Part shown: positions 48,066-57,429 of the stretch, piece after piece
How positions within the stretch are numbered: the stretch's first letter is position 1
Layout: each line of letters starts with the position of its first letter
NCBI RefSeq assembly: GCF_000359125.1
Contig: NZ_CAAF010000056.1
Span: forward strand, 62,001-126,000
Length of the DNA: 64,000 bases
From: Mesorhizobium sp. STM 4661
GTDB lineage: Bacteria; Pseudomonadota; Alphaproteobacteria; Rhizobiales; Rhizobiaceae
Reading direction: 5' to 3'
The notes under the pieces: model-generated
What the model was told of the DNA's origin: nothing
The model's input: only the letters and a program-made list of their open reading frames with translations
Databases searched by the model: none
Made by a program: the position numbers and the translations under genes

Positions 48066-48812
48066 CTAACGCGGCGACTTCAACACGCCAGACGCGAGGC
48101 AAGATACGCCAAAAAGCTTCATCTCCCGTTTGATGTTCGCCGTTTCAGTGGGGCTTGCATGAGGTGTAATCATCACTTGATTGATGAACGTCTTCGCCTC
48201 GATGTCGATATAGACACCCTCTCTCAATGCCTGCTTGTCCAGCCAAAGGAGTCTCACTTCGTCTTCGAACTTGAAGGCCCGCCGCTTGTGCAACAGCATG
48301 GTCGCGGCCATCCGGGTAACTTCTTTCTTCGATCCTTCTGCGATCGACTGAGCCAGACGAACAAGAGTTCTCTCGCCACGATACTGGACGCGGCCTAGAA
48401 AAGCGGAGCCGGCGCTGTTCTCGATGAGGGCTTTTGCCGCGTTCACCATCGCGTCCACACGACAGCGGATACGGACAACAGGAGTTTCTTTTTCGGGACC
48501 AAAGCCTGCCATTCGCCAACGCGGTTCGTCATGTGCACCTGTGGTCCAACACGAGCCGTACGATTGAAATCCCGACAAGGGTCCGGGGCGATTGAACAGA
48601 CGATCGCACCACCACCGCTCATAGGGGTCCTGCCAACATCGAACGGGCGAGAGCCGCAGTTTGTTTGTTTCGAAAATCAGCTTGGCGTAACGCCATTCCA
48701 GCATGTGATAGAGGAATGGTTTTGTGATTGCGGGATCCGTCATCACTTTCCGGCCGTCGGCGCCGCGCTCGACGAGGGACCAAGAGATGGCATGCTTCTG
48801 GTCGATGATCAT
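48066..48812 (-). CDS. DUF2971-like protein
   Basis: A soluble protein of about 248 residues. After ITKPFLYHMLEWRYAKLIFE, the segment TNKLRLSPVRCWQDPYERWW resembles the start of DUF2971 proteins (short N-terminal strand then N-x-x-x-x-x-D-P-x-E). LHKRRAFKFEDEVRLLWLDK matches their K-x-x-F-x-x-E-x-E-x-R motif near the C-terminus. DUF2971 proteins often occur in variable and defence regions but have no proven biochemistry. The ATG at 48812, after GGGAAT, is preferred to 48854. It is divergent from the nuclease gene. Confidence 0.6.
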   Translation of the reverse strand: MIIDQKHAISWSLVERGADGRKVMTDPAITKPFLYHMLEWRYAKLIFETNKLRLSPVRCWQDPYERWWCDRLFNRPGPLSGFQSYGSCWTTGAHDEPRWRMAGFGPEKETPVVRIRCRVDAMVNAAKALIENSAGSAFLGRVQYRGERTLVRLAQSIAEGSKKEVTRMAATMLLHKRRAFKFEDEVRLLWLDKQALREGVYIDIEAKTFINQVMITPHASPTETANIKREMKLFGVSCLASGVLKSPR

Positions 48813-48963
48813 GACAGATTCCCAAGAGCCCGCTTGGCACTCTAATCGGCTCATTCAGTAGCTAAACCAATAATTTTCACGGTGAGCCGTGTAGAGTTCT
48901 CAACTGAATGTCGCACGTGCCCTTGCGAAAACACCAGATCTGCGCTCAGAGATTGCAGCCCAT

Positions 48964-51180
48964 TTGGTTGAAAAGGACGCCGGCGCATTCAAGCCGCAGA
49001 TAAGTCACATGGAAAAGCAACTTAGCGAAGGCGAGATCAAAGACGCCCTCGACGACTTGTCGTGGCAAAAGCTTAAGACTCACCTGGACGCGATCGAGTT
49101 CGATGAAGCGCTCGCCGGTGAACTGCTGGGCCACGTAAGGCGATGCGGGCGGTTAGTTCTCAGATATCCAGACCCGAAACGCGAGAAGCTACGAGACCAG
49201 CTGCTCGACGGACTGGCCGCATATCTCAAGGAACGCTTGGGAGACGACGCGCTGTCTTGCTTTGAGAGCGTCCGCGCGACGTTTCGGACGATCGAGGATG
49301 GCTATCGTGGCATTCTCACATTGCTCGCTCGCGCTGAGGTATCGAAGTTGCTGCCAGACGTAAGGGTAGCCGCCTACCTACAGCGCGCAAACGCTCAGTA
49401 TAAGGACGTAAATAAGCGCGCCGCTGCAGCCATACGCCAGGGAGAAACCCTTGAGGCCATGGCAGGCGTTCTCCTGAAGGACGACGATGGCAACGACTTT
49501 TCGCCTGATGCAGCCTCCGACGCGATCGTCAAGACTCTGACCAGCACCCTGTTGATGGAAGGGTATACCAACGATTGGTTCGACAAGAATGGCCTGCTCG
49601 TCGTGCCAGATTTCGAACCTGCGGATGAGGAAACCATCTACAAGGCGGGCTCCACCGAAGTCCTTGGTATCTGCTGGGGTCGGTGGGAACGCACGGAGGA
49701 ACACCGCAGATTTCTAGAGACGGAGTGGACCGAACTGACGGGCGAGGCCCGTCCAAAGGGGCTGCCCGACAATATTCAGCGCGTAATCCACACAGGCCCG
49801 ACGGAAACGTGGCTGTGGGATTTCATCGCCAACGAACGGCTGCAGGACCGTCTGGTGCAGACATTCCTGGAGATGTCCTTTGAAACGCGAATGCGTCAGG
49901 GATTACGCGGCATCGCCGGCCCTGCTCCTCTGCTTCCGGATGCTTACGTGTCGGCCGAGGAGGCTCATTCGGCCGTATCGTTGTCCGCAATATTAGGCTA
50001 CGCGGTGGTCGAGGATCTTGCTCGGCCGGGCAAACTCCGCTTGGTCGAATGGCTGCGTGGCTACGCATTCCTGAAAGGCCTGGCGGAGGAGCGCTTCGAC
50101 AGTAGCCCTGCTGGCGTAATCCTTATCGAAGAGGCCGAGCTGTCCGCCAGATTGCAGCAGGTGGGGCTCTCTGCGGAGGCGACACGGATCTTTCTCGGGC
50201 ATGTGTCTTTGGGACGGACCAGCCGCGATATGTATGACTGCCCGCTGGTAAGGACCTCTAGCGGCAAGCTTATTCTCTTCGCTCCGGCCGTTCTCGCAAC
50301 CCATATTGTCAGCGTCGTCCTCTCAAACCTCTCCAGACTGCGCGAGCAGCTGTCACGAAAGGGAGCCGCTTTCGAGACCAGCGTACGCAAGTTTTTCACT
50401 GACCGCGAAATGGATTGCCGGGGCTTTAAGGTCAAACGCGAGGCAGAGGTATATGAATTCGATGCCGTTCTTGTCTGGGGCGACCGTGTTTTTCTGTTTG
50501 AGTGTAAGAATCGCAGCCTCTCGGGCCGAAACCCCGCACAGGCGTATTACTTCGCGCTCGAAAACCGCTCCAACGCGCGCCAACTGCAGCGCCAAGCAGA
50601 CGCGCTTCGGCAATATCCAGATATCCTAACCGAGGAATTTGGCCCTGAGGCTGCGAACAAGGAGGTCGTCCCTTGCATACTAAATTCGCTGCCTTTTTCT
50701 TTGCCAGGGTTGCAGGATGGCGTCTACTTCACGGACTGGTCTGCTGTTACGAGGTTCTTCCAGGACAGGTATGTGCACGCAAAGACGGCACACCACGTCA
50801 CCGATGATGTGACTTTGCTGCATCGATCCGCTCTCTACGATTTATGGCTCGGGGATCAGCCGACGCCGGATCGTTTCATCCGGGCTTTGGACAACCCCTT
50901 CCAATTGGAAATCGTGGGTAACCACATCGACATCCATCGCAGCATATTTCCCGTTGGACCCGAGATGGCGGTGGTTTCTCGCGAATTCATGCGGGAAAAC
51001 ACCACGGCGGAATCCATAGCTGAGACTTTGGGCGCTTCCCCAGATCGGCTGCGGGCCGATATCGCCAAGGTCGGACGCGCGGTTAAGAACGTGCGTGCAA
51101 GGCATAAACAGTCACTCCTACGAAGAGAAGATCGCGCGTGGCGCGAACGTCGAAAGCGGCGCCCGGACTTAGGCGAATAG
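48964..51180 (+). CDS. Large protein with a PD-(D/E)XK nuclease domain
   Basis: A 738-residue protein of unknown family. Residues about 475-525 hold a nuclease core: KVKREAEVYEFDAVLVWGDR then VFLFECKNRSLSGR, i.e. helix Glu, Asp, and E-x-K in two hydrophobic strands. This is the NERD/Mrr-like PD-(D/E)XK pattern. The first 450 residues are mainly helical without recognised motifs, and the C-terminus is basic (RAWRERRKRRPD). No helicase or methylase is fused. The start is unsure: the frame is open and coding-like from 48895 (NVARALAKTPDLRSEIAAHL) but has no ATG or GTG; TTG 48964 or ATG 49009 are possible. An N-terminal frameshift is the alternative. Function in DNA defence is inferred. Confidence 0.7.
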   Translation: MVEKDAGAFKPQISHMEKQLSEGEIKDALDDLSWQKLKTHLDAIEFDEALAGELLGHVRRCGRLVLRYPDPKREKLRDQLLDGLAAYLKERLGDDALSCFESVRATFRTIEDGYRGILTLLARAEVSKLLPDVRVAAYLQRANAQYKDVNKRAAAAIRQGETLEAMAGVLLKDDDGNDFSPDAASDAIVKTLTSTLLMEGYTNDWFDKNGLLVVPDFEPADEETIYKAGSTEVLGICWGRWERTEEHRRFLETEWTELTGEARPKGLPDNIQRVIHTGPTETWLWDFIANERLQDRLVQTFLEMSFETRMRQGLRGIAGPAPLLPDAYVSAEEAHSAVSLSAILGYAVVEDLARPGKLRLVEWLRGYAFLKGLAEERFDSSPAGVILIEEAELSARLQQVGLSAEATRIFLGHVSLGRTSRDMYDCPLVRTSSGKLILFAPAVLATHIVSVVLSNLSRLREQLSRKGAAFETSVRKFFTDREMDCRGFKVKREAEVYEFDAVLVWGDRVFLFECKNRSLSGRNPAQAYYFALENRSNARQLQRQADALRQYPDILTEEFGPEAANKEVVPCILNSLPFSLPGLQDGVYFTDWSAVTRFFQDRYVHAKTAHHVTDDVTLLHRSALYDLWLGDQPTPDRFIRALDNPFQLEIVGNHIDIHRSIFPVGPEMAVVSREFMRENTTAESIAETLGASPDRLRADIAKVGRAVKNVRARHKQSLLRREDRAWRERRKRRPDLGE

Positions 51181-51201
51181 GGAGAGGCCAACCGCCTTCA
51201 A

Positions 51202-52002
51202 TCAGCTCCGCGGAGGCATGCTGGCAGCGTCCAGGCGACGGTGAATCAACGAAACAAGCGACAGCAAGTCTTCGGCGTCTTCCTTTGACATCGCCCAGTT
51301 TATTCGCGCCTCGTGTGCGGTGGGATTGCGGAACATCCCGAACGTCCCTTTCAGGAGATTACCGAAGCCCTTCTGCTCGTCCTGCTCGCTTTTCGTAGCG
51401 AGGGCATTGATTGCCAGCATCGGAGGTGTCCCCGAGAACGCCCTGTCGACGAGCACGGCGCCGTCGTCATCGAGCCCGGTGCGGAACCGCACCTTGGCGG
51501 CGATGCTTTTCACCGCTTCGAGCACAGCGTGGAAATAGTTGTCCTGCAGCAGTTCTTGCCGACAGAACTTCATTACGTCCGGATGCACGCCTCGTGAAGC
51601 GAGGTCTTCGCGCAGCTCTCGCGCTCGCCGCTCTGCCTGCCCGAGCGTCTCGACCTTTTCTGCCTTCGATAGCTCGCCAGAAGCGGCGACCGAAAGCCCC
51701 GTGAACGCGAGCGCCCGGTTGAGGTTCGCACGCATTGGTTCGAAGCGTTCAGGCTCGCGGACAAACCGCGCCGGCTTCATGGCCTTCCGGATGAACCCAA
51801 TGATGCGAGTGCGATCGCGGCGCGTATTCTGCTCATGGGCGAAGGCGTTGTAGAGGCGATGTCTTTTCGTGATGGCGGGATCGGTATCCTTGATACGACA
51901 GCTCGTCAGAAGGCGACCAATTTCGGGGCCTCTCAATCCCTCCGACGTATCCGCGAGTGCATCCGCAATTGCCTGCAGCTGTTCTTGGGAAAACGAAGCC
52001 AT
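51202..52002 (-). CDS. TIGR02391 family (Ymh-like) protein
   Basis: A 266-residue protein. The C-terminal half carries the family pattern: NYFHAVLEAVKSIAAKVRFR, LVDRAFSGTPPMLAINAL, EQKGFGNLLKGTFGMFRNPT and AHEARINW. The RNPxAHE motif recalls HEPN-fold RNases (R-x4-6-H), so a nuclease role is possible, though not shown. The N-terminus (SQEQLQAIADALADTSEGLR) has the helical domain seen in this family. AGGGG precedes ATG 52002; the extension to 52110 has no ribosome site. Its 3' end faces the nuclease gene, 21 bases away. TIGR02391 proteins are frequent in phage-like and defence regions. Confidence 0.8.
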   Translation of the reverse strand: MASFSQEQLQAIADALADTSEGLRGPEIGRLLTSCRIKDTDPAITKRHRLYNAFAHEQNTRRDRTRIIGFIRKAMKPARFVREPERFEPMRANLNRALAFTGLSVAASGELSKAEKVETLGQAERRARELREDLASRGVHPDVMKFCRQELLQDNYFHAVLEAVKSIAAKVRFRTGLDDDGAVLVDRAFSGTPPMLAINALATKSEQDEQKGFGNLLKGTFGMFRNPTAHEARINWAMSKEDAEDLLSLVSLIHRRLDAASMPPRS

Positions 52003-52168
52003 AACAACCCCTGTGTTCTGACGTGGTAGCGTGTCAGCCCAAATTGTCACAGAGCATGTAGAATCCCTCGATAGCCAAGCGGCGACTGGTTCGAAGCGGA
52101 CAACCGCCAAGCCTCAGGACCTGAAGCTGAAAGGCCCAAAAGGGAGGTTATTGATTTATGACGTTCAG

Positions 52169-53158
52169 TCATCCTCTCCGATTCAGTAACGCAGCCCAGT
52201 CGATTGCCGCAGTTCCGCCAGCGAGTGTAGGAGGGGCATCAGCCCGAAAGTAATTTTCGCCCTCTCGAAAATCCACCGCGAGGATCTTCTCATCCGCGAA
52301 TATGCAATTCGAAAAATCACATTTCTCAAAAGCATATTTATAATTCGCATGAAAATTAACTGAATCAATCGAGTCGACACGAGTGATACCGCAGTTCTTG
52401 AACATGGATCTCTCAAATCGACCGTCAACCGTTACGCGCTTCCATCCCACTATTGTTACGCCGTTAAACGATGCATTTTCCAATCTATCAATTTCGTATT
52501 CGTCATCGAAGGGAAATTCCCCTCCGAAATATCTTACTGAGGCAAACCCTGGAATGTAGTGCCAGTATACAGGATCATCGTCGTAGTGGTAATCCTGTTC
52601 TGGCTCTGCAGCGTAGAAGGTGATGCTTCGGCCGGTATTAAAACCGGCCTCGTCTCCCGACCGCATGACGCCGGAAATCTCTTCTCGATGCCGGTTGCCG
52701 TGATAGTTACGCATGTGATCTTCGACAAAATCAGCGAGCAGATTCATTGCGCTCCGCGCGTAGTCCCCTTGCCCGCTATGAATGAGCACACTTAGAGTAG
52801 CGACACCGGCAGACACATGGGATGGTTTGCTTGGCTCGCTCAAAAGTTTAGCTCCCTCCTGAAGCAGTTTTGCGCGCCCTTCGTTCTCAGCTTGATTGGC
52901 CTGCCTAACGCTAATGGAACCTCGCCAGCTAACCGTGCAGAAAGTTACGAGCGCGAACAGTGCAACACCGAAGGGGGCGAGCGCTTGGGCCAAGCGGGTA
53001 TCATGCTCGCCATCGAAGCCGTCACTGAAAATGAACAGAAAAGCGATTACGATAGCTACGGCCGTGAACGTCGCACTGACGATCGACAGCACATACCAAT
53101 GCTTTTCGGCGATAGTTGGCCATTCGCCGGTTGAATCCTTGCCCCTACGTTCGATCAC
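52169..53158 (-). CDS. Two-helix membrane protein with pentapeptide-like C-terminus
   Basis: The 329-residue protein has two membrane helices, about residues 20-45 (YVLSIVSATFTAVAIVIAFL) and 62-82 (LAPFGVALFALVTFCTVSW), then a coiled region and a C-terminal part with strands ENASFNGVTIVGW, FERSMFKNCGITRV, VNFHANYKYAFEKCDFSNCI resembling degenerate pentapeptide repeats (A/C-D/N-L/F-x-x). Such 2TM-plus-sensor layouts occur in effector proteins of phage defence, but this is inference. No ribosome site is obvious before ATG 53158. Low GC in the 3' third suggests recent transfer. Confidence 0.65.
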   Translation of the reverse strand: MIERRGKDSTGEWPTIAEKHWYVLSIVSATFTAVAIVIAFLFIFSDGFDGEHDTRLAQALAPFGVALFALVTFCTVSWRGSISVRQANQAENEGRAKLLQEGAKLLSEPSKPSHVSAGVATLSVLIHSGQGDYARSAMNLLADFVEDHMRNYHGNRHREEISGVMRSGDEAGFNTGRSITFYAAEPEQDYHYDDDPVYWHYIPGFASVRYFGGEFPFDDEYEIDRLENASFNGVTIVGWKRVTVDGRFERSMFKNCGITRVDSIDSVNFHANYKYAFEKCDFSNCIFADEKILAVDFREGENYFRADAPPTLAGGTAAIDWAALLNRRG

Positions 53159-53229
53159 ATAGTCCCCCAGCCTTGACGTTTATCCGCACTCACATGTCAG
53201 CGTGGCGTTAGACTTATAGCGCTACCGAT

Positions 53230-53775
53230 TCAATCATGGCGCTCGATAGCCACGGGGAAGATCGATGCAAGGTCTTCCTCCACGTCTATCTCGAATTCGG
53301 CGGCGAGCGCCGAAAGCTGCAATCCGAAGATTGCCCGCAACTCCCCTAACGCCACGAAATAGCCGGGCGTCAACGGGCGGTAGCCATGATCATGCCACCG
53401 GATCGATGATCCACTATCGACGTCGTTGCGCAGGCGATAGGCGATGTTTCGGTAGTCCGGCAGCGCATCCTCCAGAAAACGCCGGGAGGCTGTGCGCAGA
53501 TGCCGGACACGGCGTGCAGCTGGCGAATGCTCGGGAAGGTCGTTCAAGATTTGCGTGAGCTCATTGCGAATCTGAATCACCGACTGATCTACTTGGTCCG
53601 GAACCTCGAAATGCATCGGCACGTAGAGCACACGCCGATTCTCTAAGAAATTGAACAGCCGCAAGATCACCGTCCGTTGTGCGACTGGCGGATTCCAGCT
53701 CGCGCTAATACTTAGGAACCCGATGCCGGTGAGCCTGCTTCGAATGGCATCGAAGCTTCGCCGAACGATTGCCAT
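53230..53775 (-). CDS. DUF6650-like hypothetical protein
   Basis: The 181-residue protein has ISASWNPPVAQRTVILRLFN, FLENRRVLYVPMHFEVPDQ and SVIQIRNELTQILNDLP, a pattern I recall from DUF6650 proteins (SWNPP, FLEDRRVLY, SVxxIRxxLT). The rest, RRFLEDALPDYRNIAYRL and FFVALGELRAIFGLQ-type helices, fits the same family. Function is unknown; relatives sit in variable regions. GGGGGG stands ten bases before the ATG. Transcribed toward the membrane-protein gene. Confidence 0.6.
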   Translation of the reverse strand: MAIVRRSFDAIRSRLTGIGFLSISASWNPPVAQRTVILRLFNFLENRRVLYVPMHFEVPDQVDQSVIQIRNELTQILNDLPEHSPAARRVRHLRTASRRFLEDALPDYRNIAYRLRNDVDSGSSIRWHDHGYRPLTPGYFVALGELRAIFGLQLSALAAEFEIDVEEDLASIFPVAIERHD

Positions 53776-54034
53776 CTACTACCCCCCACTCCAGTTCTCA
53801 TCATTGGCGCGGTAGGATGTAAAAGGAAAGCCCGGCGGTTGGCACGGCGTAACTCGCCGCAACCATCTAATGAGATCGTTGACGCGCCGACGCGCTTGCG
53901 CTGTTTCCTGTGAGAGGAGACGAAAGAGAGCCACGACCTACATTGCGGCCCGAGCAATGCCCTCCACGATGATTTGGAACATTTCAATCTGTTGCTGATA
54001 TTCGCCCTCCAAGACCTCTTGTTTAGCGGGCGTA

Positions 54035-56809
54035 TTGAATGTGGCCTTGACCAAATTGCTATCTGGCCGCTCGCGGACCTATCGCCCAGGTTTCTTTGCG
54101 CGGATGTTTCCCGCGGGAAAATGGAAGCTGACCCTTGACCCGAAAATCTCAGGACATTTCCGGCTGGCTCAAGATGGCGAGGTGGAGCTTAGCTGCCTTG
54201 ATATCGTGTCGATTTCGACCAGCAAGGCGCTTCTGTGGCACACCGTCGAGATACGAGCTCGTGGCAGAACAGACACCCTTTCGGCATTGTCGGGTGACGC
54301 GGCCACACAACTGGCCGCAGACCTTCATGCCTTCATCAACACTCACCTGTTTGGGCTTATCGCCACCGAGAAGGATCGCCTGCTCGATGTCGACGAAAGG
54401 CTTCGCGAGCTTACCGAAGGCAACAGACAGTATCTTGCACAGGCCGATCTGGGCAGGGCTGTTGCCGGCGTCCCCGGCGCCGCAGCGGCCGCCCTCTCTC
54501 ACCCGCTTCTAAACCCAGACATGATGCCGGTAGGACTTAAGGCCTCCCTTCCGGCCTCGTTCGCTATGATAACGGACCCGGCCGTTCGCCATGCCTACAA
54601 CGAGGCGTTCGTCAGCTCGGAACTGACGAGGTTCCAGCCGTTTTTCGAAGATCTCGACCGGCGATCGTTTTCCGATCAGCAGCGCGAGGCTTGTATCCGC
54701 CTTGAGGACAACAACCTCCTGGTGGCCTCGGCAGGATCCGGCAAATCCGCGACGATGGTCGGCAAGGTCGCCTACGTCCTGGAGAAACAACTCTATCGGC
54801 CCGACGAGATCCTGCTCCTGGCCTTCAACAGAAACGCAGCCGATGAACTCAGGACGAGGATCGCGGCTCAGTTGCAGGTCGCGGAGGACGCCTTGGAGTG
54901 TCGCGTCACGACATTTCATGCGCTCGGGCGCGGAATCATTGAGGAGGTCGAGGGTCGGCCACCGCAGCTCGCCAACTGGGTGGATCATCCCGCTGGCGAA
55001 ACCAGGGTCATCGAGGCGATAATCCAGAACCTTGTCGAGAGCGATCCGGAATTTGCCCGGATGTGGGCCGAGCTTCTCGTCGTGCATCCCAAAGCCGACA
55101 TCCCGATTGAGGTATTTGGCGGGGAGGCCGACTATCAGCGCTACGTATCGGACACCCTTAGAAAGGGTAGCGCCACGATCGGTTCCTTGTCCGCCGTGAT
55201 CGTAAAGTCGTTGCAGGAGAAGAAGATCGCCAACTGGCTTTGGCTGCATTCAGTCGCCTTCGAATATGAACGGCAAATTGCGGTGGAGGAAGACGGTGGC
55301 AGCGTCCGCCATCTGCATCCGGATTTCTACTATCCGCAGACCGAAACTGTGCATGAGCATTTCGCGCTCGATGCGGACGGAAGCTCACCCTTTGCGGACT
55401 ACGCCGAGCACGCCGAGAACAAGCGGCAGGCATATCGCCGCAATGAGATCGATTTCTTCGAGACCACTTCCGCTCAAGCCAGCGACGAGACGCTGCTCAG
55501 CACGCTCGAGTCTGAACTGACGCGTCGCTCAATACCTTTCGAGCGAAAGAGCTACGCCGAAATCACCAAGGCGCTCGATCCGGTCGTTATCAAGCACTAT
55601 CACCAGCTGATATCCACCTGCTTGAAGCACATACGTGCCAGTCACCTCACGCTCGACATGCTGCTCGAACGTGCCAAAACCTTGCATGACAAGGAGCGTG
55701 GGAGGCTGTTCGCGCGCGCGGTCTGGCTGATCACTCAGGGGTACTCCCGAAAGATTGAGGAAACCGGGCGGATCGACTTCGATTCGATGATCGCGGATGC
55801 GGTGCGTCTGGTCGAGACTGGCCGATATCGAAGCCCCTATTCCCTCATTCTCGTGGACGAGTTTCAGGACATTTCCGAGCCGCGCGCTAACCTCATCAAG
55901 GCGCTCAAACAGCAGAAAGCGTTCAGCAAGGTGTTCGCGGTCGGAGACGACTGGCAGTCGATCTATCGCTTTGCCGGATCGGACATCACGATCTTTACGC
56001 GGTTCGAAGCGAACTTCGGGACCAGTTGGCAGGGGCGCCTGGAGCAGACATATCGCTGTAACCAGCTCATTGCCGAGACGGCCGCCAAGTTCGTCCAGCG
56101 CAATCCCGAACAGATCAAGAAGTCGGTCCGCTCGACGCGCCCGGCCGTCTCGCGATCAATCCGTGTCATTCCCATCGATGATCAACGCGACAAGCCGGAC
56201 TTTGCGGTGGCATGTCAGCGCCTGCTCGAACGGCTTGATGCCGCTCTGGGTACCATCGCCGACCGGTGGCGCGGCGAAAAGCGCGGCAAGCTCAAGGTTC
56301 TGGTTTTGTGGCGCTACAACGTCCTTGATCCATTCGAGGGGCGGCCGCCGTCCTTTGCCAACATCGAGGTGACCGGGCTGTCGTTTCACAGGGCCAAGGG
56401 CCTCGAGGCCGACTACACGGTGCTGCTCGATGTCAGCGAGGGCAACTACGGCGTACCAAGCCGCATCGAAGACGACGAGCTGTTGAACCTGGTGATTCCT
56501 CGCCCCGAGACCTTCGCTTACGCGGAAGAACGGCGCCTGTTTTACGTGGCGCTGACGCGTGCCAGCCGAGGGGTCTATATGCTCACCAATCGCCGTCAGC
56601 CATCCCGCTATATCCACGAGCTTTGCGAGATCGCCGGCGATGAAGTCCGCTTCGAGACGATTGAGGGAGCCGAATTGAGCCAATGCCCGGCCTGCCTCGT
56701 CGGCCAATTGGTGGAGCGGCGCAACAAAGACGGATCGATGTTTCGTGGATGCAATCAGTTTCCGGACTGCAAACACACTGAACCGACGAGTGTAGTGCGA
56801 AGACGGTAA
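54035..56809 (+). CDS. UvrD/Rep-type (HelD-like) SF1 helicase with topoisomerase zinc finger
   Basis: A 924-residue DNA helicase. After an N-terminal regulatory domain (to about residue 215) come FSDQQREACIRLEDNNLLV, Walker A ASAGSGKSATMVGK, motif Ia LLLAFNRNAADELRTRI, TTFHALGRGI, motif II LILVDEFQDIS, motif III VGDDWQSIYRFAGSD, motif IV YRCNQLIAETA, motif V FHRAKGLEADYTVLLDV and motif VI EERRLFYVALTRA. The last 40 residues hold a four-cysteine finger: CPAC, then CNQFPDC, as in topoisomerase I tails. This is the E. coli HelD (helicase IV) layout; relatives also form part of phage-defence gene sets. The start is TTG 54035 or GTG 54041; no good ribosome site is seen. Confidence 0.85.
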   Translation: MNVALTKLLSGRSRTYRPGFFARMFPAGKWKLTLDPKISGHFRLAQDGEVELSCLDIVSISTSKALLWHTVEIRARGRTDTLSALSGDAATQLAADLHAFINTHLFGLIATEKDRLLDVDERLRELTEGNRQYLAQADLGRAVAGVPGAAAAALSHPLLNPDMMPVGLKASLPASFAMITDPAVRHAYNEAFVSSELTRFQPFFEDLDRRSFSDQQREACIRLEDNNLLVASAGSGKSATMVGKVAYVLEKQLYRPDEILLLAFNRNAADELRTRIAAQLQVAEDALECRVTTFHALGRGIIEEVEGRPPQLANWVDHPAGETRVIEAIIQNLVESDPEFARMWAELLVVHPKADIPIEVFGGEADYQRYVSDTLRKGSATIGSLSAVIVKSLQEKKIANWLWLHSVAFEYERQIAVEEDGGSVRHLHPDFYYPQTETVHEHFALDADGSSPFADYAEHAENKRQAYRRNEIDFFETTSAQASDETLLSTLESELTRRSIPFERKSYAEITKALDPVVIKHYHQLISTCLKHIRASHLTLDMLLERAKTLHDKERGRLFARAVWLITQGYSRKIEETGRIDFDSMIADAVRLVETGRYRSPYSLILVDEFQDISEPRANLIKALKQQKAFSKVFAVGDDWQSIYRFAGSDITIFTRFEANFGTSWQGRLEQTYRCNQLIAETAAKFVQRNPEQIKKSVRSTRPAVSRSIRVIPIDDQRDKPDFAVACQRLLERLDAALGTIADRWRGEKRGKLKVLVLWRYNVLDPFEGRPPSFANIEVTGLSFHRAKGLEADYTVLLDVSEGNYGVPSRIEDDELLNLVIPRPETFAYAEERRLFYVALTRASRGVYMLTNRRQPSRYIHELCEIAGDEVRFETIEGAELSQCPACLVGQLVERRNKDGSMFRGCNQFPDCKHTEPTSVVRRR

Positions 56810-56973
56810 CCGTCTTCACCCATTGTGACGGCGAACTTGGATCCTCTACGACTCACGCCAACGAGCATTGAGCCGAGCTTTGGCCTGACAGGTAGATTTA
56901 TCTCGGCATCGCCCAAAATTACGGTATACGAAAATGGGCGATGCGGATTTGACCCCATACCAGGAGCGAATAC

Positions 56974-57429
56974 TTGAGTGATCAAAACGAAGCCGTGACG
57001 GCTGATCTGGTCGGGCTGACGGCAGACATTGTCTCTGCCTATGTCAGCCAAAACCCTCTGCCCGTCGCTGGGTTGCCAGACCTCATCGCGTCGATCCATT
57101 CGTCGCTTACAGGCCTTGGTCAGCCGAATGTGCCTGGGCCGTCTCAGCAGGAACCCGCCGTCAATCCAAAAAGGTCGGTAACACCGGATCACATCATCTG
57201 CCTGGAAGACGGGAAGAAATTCAAATCGCTGAAACGTCATCTTGCGGTTCACTATGGGCTGGCTCCGAACGAATACCGCGAAAAGTGGGGATTGAAGCCA
57301 GACTACCCGATGGTAGCACCGAACTACGCGGCCCAAAGATCTACGCTCGCGAAGGCTGCGGGGCTCGGACGCAAACCGCAACCAACGCCGGCCAAAAAGG
57401 CCCCTGCCAAACGCAAACCCAGGGCTTAG
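56974..57429 (+). CDS. MucR/Ros family transcriptional regulator
   Basis: The 151-residue regulator starts at TTG 56974, seven bases after AGGAG. The N-terminal half (TADIVSAYVSQNPLPVAGLP, LIASIHSSL) is the family's oligomerisation domain. The zinc-finger region reads PDHIICLEDGKKFKSLKRHL then HYGLAPNEYREKWGLKPDYP. In Ros the ligands are C-x2-C...H-x3/4-H; here the second Cys is Asp (CLED), the Cys-Asp-His-His variant described for M. loti Ml proteins. The basic tail PAKKAPAKRKPRA is usual. MucR proteins bind AT-rich DNA in H-NS fashion and control exopolysaccharide and cell-surface genes. It may silence the neighbouring transferred DNA. Confidence 0.93.
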   Translation: MSDQNEAVTADLVGLTADIVSAYVSQNPLPVAGLPDLIASIHSSLTGLGQPNVPGPSQQEPAVNPKRSVTPDHIICLEDGKKFKSLKRHLAVHYGLAPNEYREKWGLKPDYPMVAPNYAAQRSTLAKAAGLGRKPQPTPAKKAPAKRKPRA

